Of a stretch of 64,000 nucleotides of DNA, positions 21,548-30,780 are shown in pieces (the stretch's first letter is position 1; the number at the start of each line of letters is the position of its first letter). Made by a program: the position numbers and the translations under genes. The notes beneath the pieces were generated by a model. That model saw only the letters and a list, made by a program, of their open reading frames with translations, made no database searches and was not told the origin of the DNA. The DNA is taken from contig NZ_JAKVRD010000004.1 of assembly GCF_022814865.1 (NCBI RefSeq), positions 124,001-188,000 of the forward strand, in the 5' to 3' direction. The DNA is from Shimia aestuarii. GTDB lineage: Bacteria > Pseudomonadota > Alphaproteobacteria > Rhodobacterales > Rhodobacteraceae.

Positions 21548-22975
21548 TTAGCTCGCGCGGCGCTCGTCAAAGCTTAGTGCGATGAAGCTCGGCATATGGT
21601 CGCCCATGCCGACGACCTTGTTGTCCTTGCCGCCGCGGTCGTTGTTGTTGCGATCATTGCGATCCGAGGAGCGACCACCGCGCGAGCGGCTGCGGCTCTT
21701 GGAGGAGGATTTCTCGCTCTTGGGGGTTTCCTCGGGTTTCGCGTCGGTCGCCTTGGCTTCGGTCTTGGGCGCCTCGGTTTTTTCTTCTGCCTTGGGCTGA
21801 TCGTCGGATTTGCGCTTGCGGGTCGACTTGATTTCGACCTCGACGCGCGGGATTTCCTTCTGGATCAGGGCTTCCACGGCGGCAAAGGCCTTTTCGTCGC
21901 GCGGGATGCAGATGGTAAAGGCCTTGCCTTCGCGGCCAGCGCGGCCGGTGCGGCCGATACGGTGCACATAGTCCTCGGCATGGCCCGGAACGTCGAAGTT
22001 GAACACGTGGCTCACCGACGGAACGTCAAGGCCGCGTGCGGCGACATCAGAGGCCACGAGGAAGCGCAGTTCACCATTGCGGAAAGACTCGAGGGTCCGC
22101 GTGCGCTGGCTCTGGTCGAGGTCGCCGTGGATGGGCGCGGCATCGAGGCCGTATTTCTTGAGCGATTTCGCGCAGATATCCACATCCGTCTTGCGGTTGC
22201 AGAAGATGATCGCGTTGGTGCAGGCGTCGCCTTCCTTGGCAATCAGCTCGCGCAGGACGCGGCGTTTCTCGCTGGCTTCGCGGTCACGGCGCGAGGCTTT
22301 GAACATCACGACGCCTTGTTCGATCGTTTCGGAGGCGGTGGCCTGGCGGGCGACCTCGATCCGCGCGGGGGCGGAGAGGAAAGTGTTGGTGATGCGCTCG
22401 ATCTCGGGCGCCATGGTGGCCGAGAAGAAAAGCGTCTGGCGGGTAAAGGGCGTGAGCGAGAAGATGCGCTCGATATCCGGGATAAAGCCCATGTCGAGCA
22501 TCCGGTCGGCTTCGTCCACGACCATGATCTGTACGCCGGTGAGCAGGAGCTTGCCGCGCTCGAAATGGTCAAGCAGGCGGCCCGGCGTTGCGATCAGCAC
22601 GTCAACGCCACGGTCGATCAGGGCGTCTTGCTCTTTGAACGACACGCCGCCGATCAGCAGCGCCTTGGTCAGTTTGAGATGCTTGGAATAGGTGTCGAAG
22701 TTCTCAGCCACCTGAGCCGCGAGTTCCCGTGTCGGGCAGAGCACGAGGCTTCGCGGCATCCGAGCGCGGGCGCGGCCTCGGGCGAGAAGCGACAGCATCG
22801 GCAATGTGAAACTCGCCGTCTTGCCGGTGCCCGTTTGTGCGATGCCGAGAACGTCCCGGCCTTCCAGCGCGGGGGGAATCGCCCCTGCCTGGATCGGGGT
22901 CGGCGACTCGTAGCCGGCCTCGTCGATCGCTTTGAGAACCTTGGTGTTGAGGTTGAGATCAGAGAATTTTGTCAT
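21548..22975 (-). CDS. rhlE: DEAD-box ATP-dependent RNA helicase, RhlE type
   Basis: 475 residues. Q motif and motif I AQTGTGKT, motif II VDEADRML (DEAD), motif III SAT, and motif VI HRIGRTGRAGR are present. The C-terminal 90 residues are low complexity, rich in Lys/Glu and then Arg/Ser/Asn (RSRSRGGRSSDRNDRN), a likely RNA-binding tail. The start is ATG 22975 (MTKFSDLNLNTKVL); the frame opens to 23053 without family similarity. RhlE-type helicases act in RNA remodelling and ribosome assembly. Confidence 0.93.
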   Translation of the reverse strand: MTKFSDLNLNTKVLKAIDEAGYESPTPIQAGAIPPALEGRDVLGIAQTGTGKTASFTLPMLSLLARGRARARMPRSLVLCPTRELAAQVAENFDTYSKHLKLTKALLIGGVSFKEQDALIDRGVDVLIATPGRLLDHFERGKLLLTGVQIMVVDEADRMLDMGFIPDIERIFSLTPFTRQTLFFSATMAPEIERITNTFLSAPARIEVARQATASETIEQGVVMFKASRRDREASEKRRVLRELIAKEGDACTNAIIFCNRKTDVDICAKSLKKYGLDAAPIHGDLDQSQRTRTLESFRNGELRFLVASDVAARGLDVPSVSHVFNFDVPGHAEDYVHRIGRTGRAGREGKAFTICIPRDEKAFAAVEALIQKEIPRVEVEIKSTRKRKSDDQPKAEEKTEAPKTEAKATDAKPEETPKSEKSSSKSRSRSRGGRSSDRNDRNNNDRGGKDNKVVGMGDHMPSFIALSFDERRAS

Positions 22976-23073
22976 GCGTATCCGTGGTTTACGGACACTT
23001 GCGGCCCGTAGCGAAAATGCGGATCGGACCCGTGCGGTCCCGCGGTTTGTCACGTATATGACCCACGAGCGGG

Positions 23074-23102
23074 GTTGTAGCTCAATGCCGCCTTCGGGTC
23101 AA
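23074..23102 (-). promoter_or_regulatory. Candidate promoter of the rhlE-type gene
   Basis: On the minus strand TTGACC (23102-23097), 17 bases, then TACAAC (23079-23074), about 100 bp before the start codon. Good match with normal spacing; no direct proof. Confidence 0.4.
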
Positions 23103-23145
23103 TCAAAGCTCGGGAAACAAAGGGTTTTCGGCCAGTTCACGCCGC

Positions 23146-24111
23146 TTATTTGCGCCAGTCGGGAAAGAGGCGTTCGCGCTTTTCATCGAGATCAAGGTGA
23201 AACACGCGTAAAAGCCCGCGTTCCCGCAGGCCCTCGAGAAGCTCGGGCCGGGCAAGGCAAACATCCTCGAAGAAGGTGCGCAGGGCCTGCTCACCGTTCT
23301 CCTCGAGGATGGCAGCAAAAAGCTCATGTGCCGAAAGTCCGCCTTCCTCGCGTGGGCGTGTCGGCTTGAGCTCGGCCCGGTAAGACCCTTTGTCGTGGCG
23401 GTAGTCAAAGCTCTTGCGCCAGCTTTCCCAGCTCATGATGTGACGATGACAGAGATCGACATCTTCCATGAACTGGCGCGGCCCGACCTCTTCCTCGCCG
23501 CGCATCACGCGGTGGATCTTAAAACTTAGCGGGCCAAGGCCAGTGCGCAGGAAACACTTGCCGCGGATGTGGCTCACGAAACCACCGCGGAGGTAGTGGC
23601 CGAAGGTCGGGTAAAGCTCGTCCTCGAGCGCGGCGCGGCGATCCACGTTGCGCTCCCACGCTTTGCAATAGACCGCGTTCGGATCAAGGTCGGGAAGGCC
23701 TTCGGACGCCATCGCCTCGGCCGGAGCGATGCGGGCAACGTTCACATTTGCGGGCATTGCCGCGAGAGCTGCGCCAAAATCTCCTGTCGGGCAGATGAAT
23801 TCGTCAACGTCGATATGGCCAAGCCAGTCGAGCCCCATTTCCCCCGCGAGCTTGTAAGCGTGGGTCGCGTTGGACACTTGCCGACCCTGGTGCTTTTTGG
23901 GTCTGCGCCCGTTGTTGATCTCTTGCCAATAGGCGTCATTGGTGAAGCGCACGGTCACCTTGGGGTGTGCGTCGAGCACGACGCGCGCGCGCGGTGTCGG
24001 GGCATCTAGGCAGATGAAGATATGATCCGCACCGAGGTCCAGATGGTAGGCAACAAAATCAAGCACCTCGCGGGCGGACGCCTTGATCGTCGCAACAATA
24101 CCCCAGCGCAT
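23146..24111 (-). CDS. Glycosyltransferase family 2-like protein
   Basis: 321 residues. The N terminus MRWGIVATIKASAREVLDFVAYHLDLGADHIFICLDAP and the HIDVDEFI motif (a DxD-like metal site) match the family of bacterial glycosyltransferases of the glyco_tranf_2_4 / GT92-like group. Substrate unknown; such genes usually act on surface polysaccharide. ATG 24111 overlaps the stop of the upstream gene (TGATG), so the two are one operon. Confidence 0.75.
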   Translation of the reverse strand: MRWGIVATIKASAREVLDFVAYHLDLGADHIFICLDAPTPRARVVLDAHPKVTVRFTNDAYWQEINNGRRPKKHQGRQVSNATHAYKLAGEMGLDWLGHIDVDEFICPTGDFGAALAAMPANVNVARIAPAEAMASEGLPDLDPNAVYCKAWERNVDRRAALEDELYPTFGHYLRGGFVSHIRGKCFLRTGLGPLSFKIHRVMRGEEEVGPRQFMEDVDLCHRHIMSWESWRKSFDYRHDKGSYRAELKPTRPREEGGLSAHELFAAILEENGEQALRTFFEDVCLARPELLEGLRERGLLRVFHLDLDEKRERLFPDWRK

Positions 24112-24872
24112 CAGCGATCCTCCTTGAGACGGGTATAGACCTCGCGCATACGGCGGAGGCGGCGGAAGATCGTGCCGGGATCGCGGTTGAGTTCTTCCAT
24201 AAGGTGATTGGCCAAAGGTGCGATGCCAGGATCGGTCATGGCCAGTTCCCACACCGGAGCGAGAAGGTTGGAGTCGAGCCCGCCTGCGCGCAAGGAGTAT
24301 TGATCCATGTTGAGCGGTAGGGCGACCCGTTTCTTGCGGCTAAATCCGAAGGGCGTTTGCGGGTCAAACCCGCTATAGAGGCGCTCGAATTCATAGAGCT
24401 TCATCATCCCGAAGAGCATCCGCAGCGCCTGACCGACCTGACGCTGCACGTCGGTCGCGCCGTGATCGGCGAAGGTCATGATGGAAGAAACCTTCCAGCG
24501 GATGTCGAGTTCGTCGATCAGGTGGGCGTGGTGGTCCGCCCAAAGCCGCAAGAACAGCGCGGCAGCGCCATCGGGGGCGGAGGATTTGCGCAGGGTCGAG
24601 ATCAGCAACGCGTTGAGATAAGCGAGTTCGGAGCGGCCAATGAACTCGCCCGCAATGGCGCGACGTTTGTTGTTCCAGGCCGAACGCGGGTCGGCGGCGC
24701 CCTTGGGCTTGTGGGTGGCGTCTTCGGTCACTTTCGTGGCCGCGAGCGCCACCAGATCTATGTCCTTGGGCGGGAAATCTTCTCCAGTGAAATCAAACGG
24801 TTCACGGCGGGAGTTGTAGCGCCCAAGTAGGGCGTCCAGTCCACCGGAATAGGTCATGTTTTCACTGCTCAT
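24111..24872 (-). CDS. Hypothetical protein paired with the glycosyltransferase
   Basis: About 253 residues from ATG 24872; ATG 24857 (MTYSGGLDALL) is an equal candidate and neither has a clear ribosome binding site. The sequence is soluble and largely helical, with WNNKRRAIAGEFIGRSELAYLNALL, a WADHHAHLIDELDIRWK stretch and a charged C terminus (RRLRRMREVYTRLKEDR). No signal peptide or membrane segment. I do not recognise the family. One-base overlap with the glycosyltransferase gene suggests a shared job in surface glycan synthesis. Confidence 0.65.
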   Translation of the reverse strand: MSSENMTYSGGLDALLGRYNSRREPFDFTGEDFPPKDIDLVALAATKVTEDATHKPKGAADPRSAWNNKRRAIAGEFIGRSELAYLNALLISTLRKSSAPDGAAALFLRLWADHHAHLIDELDIRWKVSSIMTFADHGATDVQRQVGQALRMLFGMMKLYEFERLYSGFDPQTPFGFSRKKRVALPLNMDQYSLRAGGLDSNLLAPVWELAMTDPGIAPLANHLMEELNRDPGTIFRRLRRMREVYTRLKEDR

Positions 24873-24918
24873 GGCGTATGATTGCATGGGGCAAAGCCCC
24901 GCGCAATTCCCCAATGAC

Positions 24919-26526
24919 CTAGACCATCATTTCCTTGGTCGCGGTCAGTTTGATGTCTGGGTAGTCGCGGTCTACGCGGTCGATGTCCCATTGCAGGCGG
25001 GTCAGGTAGACGACGTCGCCATCGTGGTCGTAGGAGATATGTTGCTTGTTGGCGTTAACGAATTTGTCGACAGCCTCGCGGCTTCCAGAGACCCAGCGGG
25101 CGGAGGTGAATTGCGACTGTTCAAAGCGCACGGGCAGGCCGTATTCCATCTCGATGCGGCTTGCCAGAACCTCGAACTGAAGCGCGCCGACGACGCCGAC
25201 GATAAAGCCCGAACCGATGTTGGGTTTGAACACCTTGGCCGCGCCTTCCTCGGCGAATTGCATCAGCGCCTTTTCAAGGTGCTTGGCCTTCATCGGATCG
25301 CCTGCGCGGATGCCCTGAAGCAGTTCCGGGGCAAAGGAGGGGATGCCGGTGGCGCGGATCATCTCGCCCTCGGTCAGCGTGTCGCCGATACGCAACTGGC
25401 CGTGGTTGGGGATGCCGATGATGTCACCCGCCCAAGCCTCTTCGGCAAGCTCACGGTCGGAGGCGAGGAAGAGAACCGGGTTTGAAATCGCCATCGGTTT
25501 CTTGGAGCGGACATGGGTCAGTTTCATGCCGCGCTTGAAATGGCCGGAGGCGAGGCGGACGAAAGCCACGCGGTCGCGGTGCTTCGGGTCCATGTTGGCC
25601 TGAACCTTGAAAACAAAGCCTGCGACCTTGGTTTCCTCAGGCGAAATCTGGCGCGGTTCTGCGGCTTGGGGCTGCGGTTCGGGACCGTATTTGGCAATCC
25701 CGTCCATCAGTTCCTGCACCCCAAAGGAGTTGATCGCAGAGCCGAACCAGATCGGGGTCATGTGCCCTTCGAGCACGGCCTGCGGGTCGAGCGTGGGCAG
25801 CAGTTCGCGCGCCATCTCGACTTCTTCGCGGAGCTGTTCGAGAAGGTGGGCGGGGATGTGTTCGGCGAGTTTCGGATCATCAAGCCCTTGAATGGAAACA
25901 CTTTCTGCCACGACATTGCGGTCGGCCCGATCCATCAGTTCAAGACGGTCATTCAGGATGTCATAGCACCCCATGAAGTCACGGCCGACCCCGATGGGCC
26001 AAGAGGCCGGGGTCACGTCGATGGCGAGGTTCTCTTGAATTTCGTCAATAATGTCAAAGGTATCCCGGCTTTCGCGGTCCATCTTGTTACAGAAGGTCAG
26101 GATCGGCAGGTCGCGCAGGCGGCACACTTCAAAGAGCTTTTGGGTCTGGCTCTCGACGCCCTTGGCCCCGTCGATCACCATCACGGCGGCGTCCACGGCG
26201 GTCAGGGTGCGGTAGGTGTCTTCGGAGAAATCCGAGTGGCCGGGCGTGTCGACAAGATTGAAGCGGAACTTGTGAAAATCAAAGGACATGGCCGAGGCCG
26301 ACACAGAGATGCCACGGTCCTTTTCCATCTGCATGAAGTCCGAGCGGGTGCGCCGTGCTTCGCCCTTGGCGCGCACCTGACCGGCCATTTGGATGGCACC
26401 CCCGTAGAGGAGGAACTTCTCGGTCAGAGTCGTCTTGCCCGCATCCGGGTGCGAGATGATCGCAAAGGTGCGGCGGCGGCCGATTTCCGGCGGAAGGGCG
26501 GGGCGATTGGTCGAAACGTCAAGCAT
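24919..26526 (-). CDS. prfC: Peptide chain release factor 3
   Basis: 535 residues, translational GTPase. G1 ISHPDAGKTTLTEK, switch II VDTPGHSDFSEDTYRTL and NKMD are visible, and the length is that of RF3. It recycles RF1/RF2 from the ribosome. The start is ATG 26526 (MLDVSTNRPALPPEIGRRR); the frame runs back to 26562 without support. The 11-bp repeat array 26569-26612 lies just upstream. Confidence 0.95.
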   Translation of the reverse strand: MLDVSTNRPALPPEIGRRRTFAIISHPDAGKTTLTEKFLLYGGAIQMAGQVRAKGEARRTRSDFMQMEKDRGISVSASAMSFDFHKFRFNLVDTPGHSDFSEDTYRTLTAVDAAVMVIDGAKGVESQTQKLFEVCRLRDLPILTFCNKMDRESRDTFDIIDEIQENLAIDVTPASWPIGVGRDFMGCYDILNDRLELMDRADRNVVAESVSIQGLDDPKLAEHIPAHLLEQLREEVEMARELLPTLDPQAVLEGHMTPIWFGSAINSFGVQELMDGIAKYGPEPQPQAAEPRQISPEETKVAGFVFKVQANMDPKHRDRVAFVRLASGHFKRGMKLTHVRSKKPMAISNPVLFLASDRELAEEAWAGDIIGIPNHGQLRIGDTLTEGEMIRATGIPSFAPELLQGIRAGDPMKAKHLEKALMQFAEEGAAKVFKPNIGSGFIVGVVGALQFEVLASRIEMEYGLPVRFEQSQFTSARWVSGSREAVDKFVNANKQHISYDHDGDVVYLTRLQWDIDRVDRDYPDIKLTATKEMMV

Positions 26527-26568
26527 GCGTTCGCATATAGAAGGGGCGAGGCGGCGGCGCAATACAAG

Positions 26569-26612
26569 GGTTCTGTATCGCGTCGGTATAACGTCGGTAT
26601 TGCGTCGGTGCG
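26569..26612. repeat. Phased 11-bp repeat array, copy 1
   Basis: Four 11-base units: GGTTCTGTATC, GCGTCGGTATA, ACGTCGGTATT, GCGTCGGTGCG. The last two units plus GG (24 bases from 26591) are identical to 38135-38158. It ends 42 bases upstream of the prfC start codon. Confidence 0.85.
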
Positions 26613-26640
26613 GGTTTCGCAGGGCGTGGGTTCAGGACGG

Positions 26641-26662
26641 TTACCGAAAGATTACCGAAAGG
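26641..26662. repeat. Direct repeat TTACCGAAAGR x2
   Basis: TTACCGAAAGA (26641-26651) and TTACCGAAAGG (26652-26662), also an 11-base period. The core TACCGA is the complement of TCGGTA in the array 26580-26601, so the two sets can pair as an imperfect hairpin. It lies 16 bases after the stop of the Hint-domain gene. Confidence 0.7.
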
Positions 26663-26678
26663 TGGACTGCGAACAGGT

Positions 26679-27704
26679 TTACTTGGACGAGGCGCGGCGC
26701 AAGAGGTCGACAGCGTCAGGGCGCTTGAGGAGCTTTTCCTGCAGCTCGAAGGCACGGGCGGTGGCGCTTCCGGGGGCGCTATTGGAGAGGGCCTTGAGGC
26801 GCTTCTCGATCTCGCTCGGCAGAACGGGGCGGGTCCGCTGATCGGCCTGCATGGTTTCGGCGCTGATGCCTTCGGCAAAGATGATCTGGTGGCTGTCGAA
26901 AAGGATTTGGAAATAGTCGACGAAACCGCCTTCCTGAACGAAGACGGTTTCGCCGTTCACAAGGTGGCGCGCCCGGACGAGCAGTTCCGAGCGGCCGGCG
27001 CCGATATGATCGTGGCGCTGATAGATGAAGAGACGGTGGTCGGGGCTGACTTTGAGGTCGGCGGCGTTGTTGAGCGTGCCTTCGGTGATGACGATCGGGG
27101 CAAACTCGCCGTGTGCACGCATGGTCAGGGTGCCGATCCATCGCACCTCTTGCGGGCCGTCATCTCGGGTCAGGACGCGGTCTCCCGGTTGAATGTCCTC
27201 AACGGGTTTCTGTTCGCCGGTGGCCATGGTGATACGGGTGCCACGGGTGAAGCTCACACAGGCGAGTTGGGCCATGCGCAGGCGTGCAGCAGTGCGATCC
27301 ATGCCCACGAGCGTATAGGGCGTCTTGCCCGAAAGCGGGGCGAGGGGGGCGGCAAAGACTTGTGACACGTGGCCATCGGCGTCGACCTCGACGAGCACCA
27401 CGATTTCGACGGTTTCGCCGGTCGGCGGCATCATTGTCAGGACGCAATCGGCATAGAGCGGCGCGCCCGGTGTGCCGCAGGCGCTTTCTTCGGCGACGCG
27501 ATAGGTATCGTCTTCGGCAATGGTAAAAGAAAGGCGATGGATATCGGCATCGGTCGCCAGTTCGTAGATGTCATCGGGCACAAGCTCGTCCGCGAAGGAC
27601 ACAGGGTCGCCCAGGTTCGCGCCGTTGATGACACAGAAATCGTCCGCCAGATAGACGGGCAACTGCTGCGCAGGGAGCGCGGATTTCGGGCGGGGCGATG
27701 ACAT
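26679..27704 (-). CDS. Hint-domain-containing protein
   Basis: 341 residues. The central part has the start of a Hint (hedgehog/intein) domain: ACVSFTRGTRITMATGEQKPVEDIQPGDRVLT, followed by KVSPDHRLFI and the block GRSELLVRARHLVNG. In this family the Cys begins the self-splicing fold, but no C-extein junction is seen, so it is a stand-alone Hint protein as is common in roseobacters. No signal peptide is visible. ATG 27704 is chosen because GGAGAG lies nine bases upstream; 27773 is the longest option. Function unknown; some relatives are secreted or surface proteins. Confidence 0.75.
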   Translation of the reverse strand: MSSPRPKSALPAQQLPVYLADDFCVINGANLGDPVSFADELVPDDIYELATDADIHRLSFTIAEDDTYRVAEESACGTPGAPLYADCVLTMMPPTGETVEIVVLVEVDADGHVSQVFAAPLAPLSGKTPYTLVGMDRTAARLRMAQLACVSFTRGTRITMATGEQKPVEDIQPGDRVLTRDDGPQEVRWIGTLTMRAHGEFAPIVITEGTLNNAADLKVSPDHRLFIYQRHDHIGAGRSELLVRARHLVNGETVFVQEGGFVDYFQILFDSHQIIFAEGISAETMQADQRTRPVLPSEIEKRLKALSNSAPGSATARAFELQEKLLKRPDAVDLLRRASSK

Positions 27705-27846
27705 CTTGGGGTTCTCTCCGATTGCGCCGGGGTGTTCAAGTTGTGACTTTGGAATATGGCGCTTTGTGGCCATGCTATCGGCAATTTGCTGGCAGTCGCC
27801 ATAAATATCGCGTTACTTGAGGCGGAACGAACAGGGGAGACATGAC

Positions 27847-28626
27847 ATGGATCTTGGAATCAAAGGCAAAAGGGCGCTGGTTTGCGCATCCTCCAAGGGC
27901 CTCGGCTTTGGCTGTGCCGAAGCGTTGGCCGAAGCGGGGGTCGACCTCGTGATGAACGCACGCGGCGCAGAGGCGCTCGAGGCGGCAGCGGCGGATCTGC
28001 GCGCGCGGTTTGGCGTGGCGATTGAAACCGTCGCGGCGGATGTCACGACGCCTGAGGGGCAGGCGCAGGTGCTCAAAGCGGCAGAGGGTGTGGATATCCT
28101 CGTGACCAATGCAGGCGGACCGCCTCCGGGCATGTGGAGCGATTGGGATCGCGACGATTTCATCAAGGCGCTTGATGCCAACATGCTTGCCCCCATTGCT
28201 CTCATGAAGGCGCTATTGCCGGGGATGATGGAAAAAGGTTGGGGCCGGGTGGTCAACATCACCTCGCAGTCGGTGAAAGCACCGATCGCGGTTTTGGGTC
28301 TGTCGAATTCGGCGCGTGCGGGGCTGACCGGCTATGTTGCGGGCACTGCGCGCCAGGTGGCGGGGAGCGGTGTCACGATCAACAACCTGCAGCCCGGCAT
28401 CCACGCCACGGATCGCGCGATCTCGCTCGACACGGGCGTTGCCAACCAGCAGGGGATCAGCATTGAAGAGGCCAAAGCCAACCGCTGTAAGACGATCCCG
28501 GCCGGGCGTTATGGCACCTCGCAGGAATTCGGCGCGACCTGCGCCTTCCTGTGTTCGCAGCATGCGGGCTTTATCGTCGGGCAGAACGTCCTGCTTGATG
28601 GGGGTGCGGTCAATTCGACCATGTAG
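27847..28626 (+). CDS. SDR-family oxidoreductase with unusual active site
   Basis: 259 residues, Rossmann fold. Cofactor motif ASSKGLGFG at residues 13-21 and NAGG are present. The catalytic Ser is in NITSQSV, but the YxxxK pair is not: the expected place reads SNSARAGL, so Tyr is Ser and Lys is Arg. I recall a subfamily of 3-oxoacyl-ACP-reductase-like SDRs with this GLSN..R pattern, so this is a family trait rather than decay. GGGGAGA lies six bases before ATG 27847. Substrate unknown. Confidence 0.8.
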   Translation: MDLGIKGKRALVCASSKGLGFGCAEALAEAGVDLVMNARGAEALEAAAADLRARFGVAIETVAADVTTPEGQAQVLKAAEGVDILVTNAGGPPPGMWSDWDRDDFIKALDANMLAPIALMKALLPGMMEKGWGRVVNITSQSVKAPIAVLGLSNSARAGLTGYVAGTARQVAGSGVTINNLQPGIHATDRAISLDTGVANQQGISIEEAKANRCKTIPAGRYGTSQEFGATCAFLCSQHAGFIVGQNVLLDGGAVNSTM

Positions 28627-28723
28627 GGGCGGCAGGCTTGCGAGAGGCAAAGGGGGCTGGTAAGGGTCACGAAATCCCGAGCAAATCGCTCAGACGGGAC
28701 CACAGACGCCATGAGAGACGGAC

Positions 28724-29809
28724 GTGACGCAGCCCCCTCCCAGACTTGAAATCCGCAACCTGCGCCGCCGTTTCGGGGATCGCAACGTCGTGGACGGCGT
28801 GTCGCTCACGATTCAGCCGGGGCATGTGACGTGTCTTCTTGGGCCGTCGGGTTGCGGCAAGTCGACGACGCTGCGCATCATCGCGGGCGTCGATATGCAG
28901 GATTCCGGCGAGATTTATGTCGACGGCAACCTGATCTGTGACACGGTGTTCCGGGTGCCACCCGAGCGGCGGCAGATCGGCCTGATGTTTCAGGACTTCG
29001 CACTTTTCCCGCATTTGACGGTCGCCGATAACGTCGCCTTTGGCCTTAAGGGCAGCAAGGCGGAAAAGCGGGCGCGGGTCGAGGCGCTTTTGGCGAAGGT
29101 GGGCCTTGAGTGGACCATTGACGAGTATCCGCATAGCCTTTCGGGCGGCGAGCAGCAGCGGGTCGCGCTGGCGCGCGCTTTGGCGCCGAGGCCGCGGATC
29201 ATGCTCATGGACGAGCCGTTCTCGGGGCTGGACAACCGGCTGCGGGATGGCATCCGTGATGAAACGCTGGCGATCCTCAAGGATGAGGACACGGCGGTTC
29301 TTTTGGTGACGCATGAGCCGGAAGAGGCGTTGCGCATGGCCGATGAGATCGCGCTTATGCGGGACGGCAAGATCGTGCAGCAAGGCGCGCCCTACAATAT
29401 CTATAACGCGCCGGTTGATAAGGCGGCGGTCGCGTTCTTTAGTGATATCAACGTGATACGGAGCAAAAGCAAAGGCGCGCTCACGGAGACGCCCTTTGGT
29501 CAGTTCCTGACACCTGGGTTCAGGGATGGCGAGGATGTGGAGGTCGTGATCCGGCCTCAGCATCTCAAGCTTGATTTCGACCGAGGCGGCAAGGGGCCGC
29601 TGCCGACTCCGGGAGACGGGGTTGCGGCGCGGGGTGTTGTAGAGCGGGCGCGGTTCATGGGGACGGAGAGCCTTGTCGAGTTTCGCATGGAGCACGACGG
29701 ATCGGTCCTCAAGGCGACGGTGCCGAATGTGTTTCTTCCCAAACCCGGCACGCCGCTTTGGCTCATGCTGCGGCGAGATCGCTGTTTCGTGTTCCGCGCC
29801 GAAGTCTAG
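28724..29809 (+). CDS. ABC transporter ATP-binding protein, iron/polyamine/sulfate import type
   Basis: 361 residues. Walker A GPSGCGKST, Q-loop FQDFALFPHLTV, signature LSGGEQQRVALARAL, Walker B IMLMDEP, H-loop VTHEPEEAL, and a C-terminal TOBE-like region (from about 250). This is the CUT1/FbpC/PotA style ATPase. GTG 28724 is the start. No permease or binding protein lies beside it, so the substrate is open. Confidence 0.85.
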   Translation: MTQPPPRLEIRNLRRRFGDRNVVDGVSLTIQPGHVTCLLGPSGCGKSTTLRIIAGVDMQDSGEIYVDGNLICDTVFRVPPERRQIGLMFQDFALFPHLTVADNVAFGLKGSKAEKRARVEALLAKVGLEWTIDEYPHSLSGGEQQRVALARALAPRPRIMLMDEPFSGLDNRLRDGIRDETLAILKDEDTAVLLVTHEPEEALRMADEIALMRDGKIVQQGAPYNIYNAPVDKAAVAFFSDINVIRSKSKGALTETPFGQFLTPGFRDGEDVEVVIRPQHLKLDFDRGGKGPLPTPGDGVAARGVVERARFMGTESLVEFRMEHDGSVLKATVPNVFLPKPGTPLWLMLRRDRCFVFRAEV

Positions 29810-29818
29810 GAGGCGCGT

Positions 29819-30709
29819 CTAGTCCGGCAGGATGATCCCGGTTTCTTCGCTCTTGTGATCCGGTTCGAGGTGGATCGTCACCTGTGCGCCCGGCACGGCC
29901 TTGTGCAGTGCGGCCTCGAGCCGGTCACAGATTTCATGGGCATCGAACACGTTCATCTCACCGGGCACGACAAGGTGAAACTCTACAAAAGTGGCGCGCC
30001 CGGCGTGGCGTGTCTTGAGATCGTGCGCTTCGACCGCGCCTTGCGACTCGGCAGCGATCACAGTGCGGATCAGAGCGAGGGTTTCGTCGGGCACGGCCTC
30101 GTCCATCAGGCTACTCAGGGAGGAAAGTACGATCTTGCCGCCAGTCCTCAGAATATGGAGCGCGACCAGAGACGCCATCAGCGGATCAAGCGCCCACCAG
30201 CCGGTCAGCACCGTCAGGATCAGGCCAATGGCGACACCAAAGGACGTAAGCACGTCGGTCCACAGGTGTTGGCCATCCGCCACCAGCGCCGGGGATTTCA
30301 GCCTGCGCCCCTGTCGGATCAGAACCCAGGCCCAGACCCCGTTGAGAACGGTTGCGCCGCCATTGACCAGAAGCCCTTTGAGCGGAGTCGTGAGGGCATG
30401 GGGCGCGAGGAATCCGTAGAACGCTTCGCGTAGGATCAGGAGGGCGGCGAGGACGATCAGCAGCCCTTCGAGTGTGGCGCTGAAGAACTCGGCTTTGTGG
30501 TGGCCGAAGGGATGGGTGTCGTCGGCGGGGCGGGCGGCAACGCGGATGGCGATCAGTGCGGCCAGAGCGGTTGCGAGATTGACGATGCTCTCGAGCGCAT
30601 CTGAGAGCAACGCGACGGAACCGGTCAACCACCACGCCAACATCTTGAGGCCGAGGACAAGCGCGCCAACGAATAGGCTTGTCGTGGCGAGTTTGAGGGC
30701 GGATGACAT
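29819..30709 (-). CDS. Cation diffusion facilitator family transporter
   Basis: 296 residues. Six membrane helices, with the helix II metal site SDALESIVN and the helix V site HLWTDVLTSFGV (HxxxD), then a cytoplasmic C-terminal domain with EFHLVVPG and HEICDRLE. CDF proteins export Zn, Co, Fe or Mn against protons. The DALES form is the FieF/MamM-like type. ATG 30709 is chosen. Convergent with the ABC gene, 9 bases apart. Confidence 0.9.
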   Translation of the reverse strand: MSSALKLATTSLFVGALVLGLKMLAWWLTGSVALLSDALESIVNLATALAALIAIRVAARPADDTHPFGHHKAEFFSATLEGLLIVLAALLILREAFYGFLAPHALTTPLKGLLVNGGATVLNGVWAWVLIRQGRRLKSPALVADGQHLWTDVLTSFGVAIGLILTVLTGWWALDPLMASLVALHILRTGGKIVLSSLSSLMDEAVPDETLALIRTVIAAESQGAVEAHDLKTRHAGRATFVEFHLVVPGEMNVFDAHEICDRLEAALHKAVPGAQVTIHLEPDHKSEETGIILPD

Positions 30710-30780
30710 GGCGGTATCGGTCCTGTCTTGCTTGGACCGCTTGGTACAGGGCGGGCGCGCTGCGCTCAAGGGGCGCGGGG

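Noticed and set aside
23071-23102. tRNA-like start GGGGTTGTAGCTCAATG
   Set aside because: The D-arm-like text has no acceptor partner or anticodon arm downstream, and the same bases form the candidate rhlE promoter.
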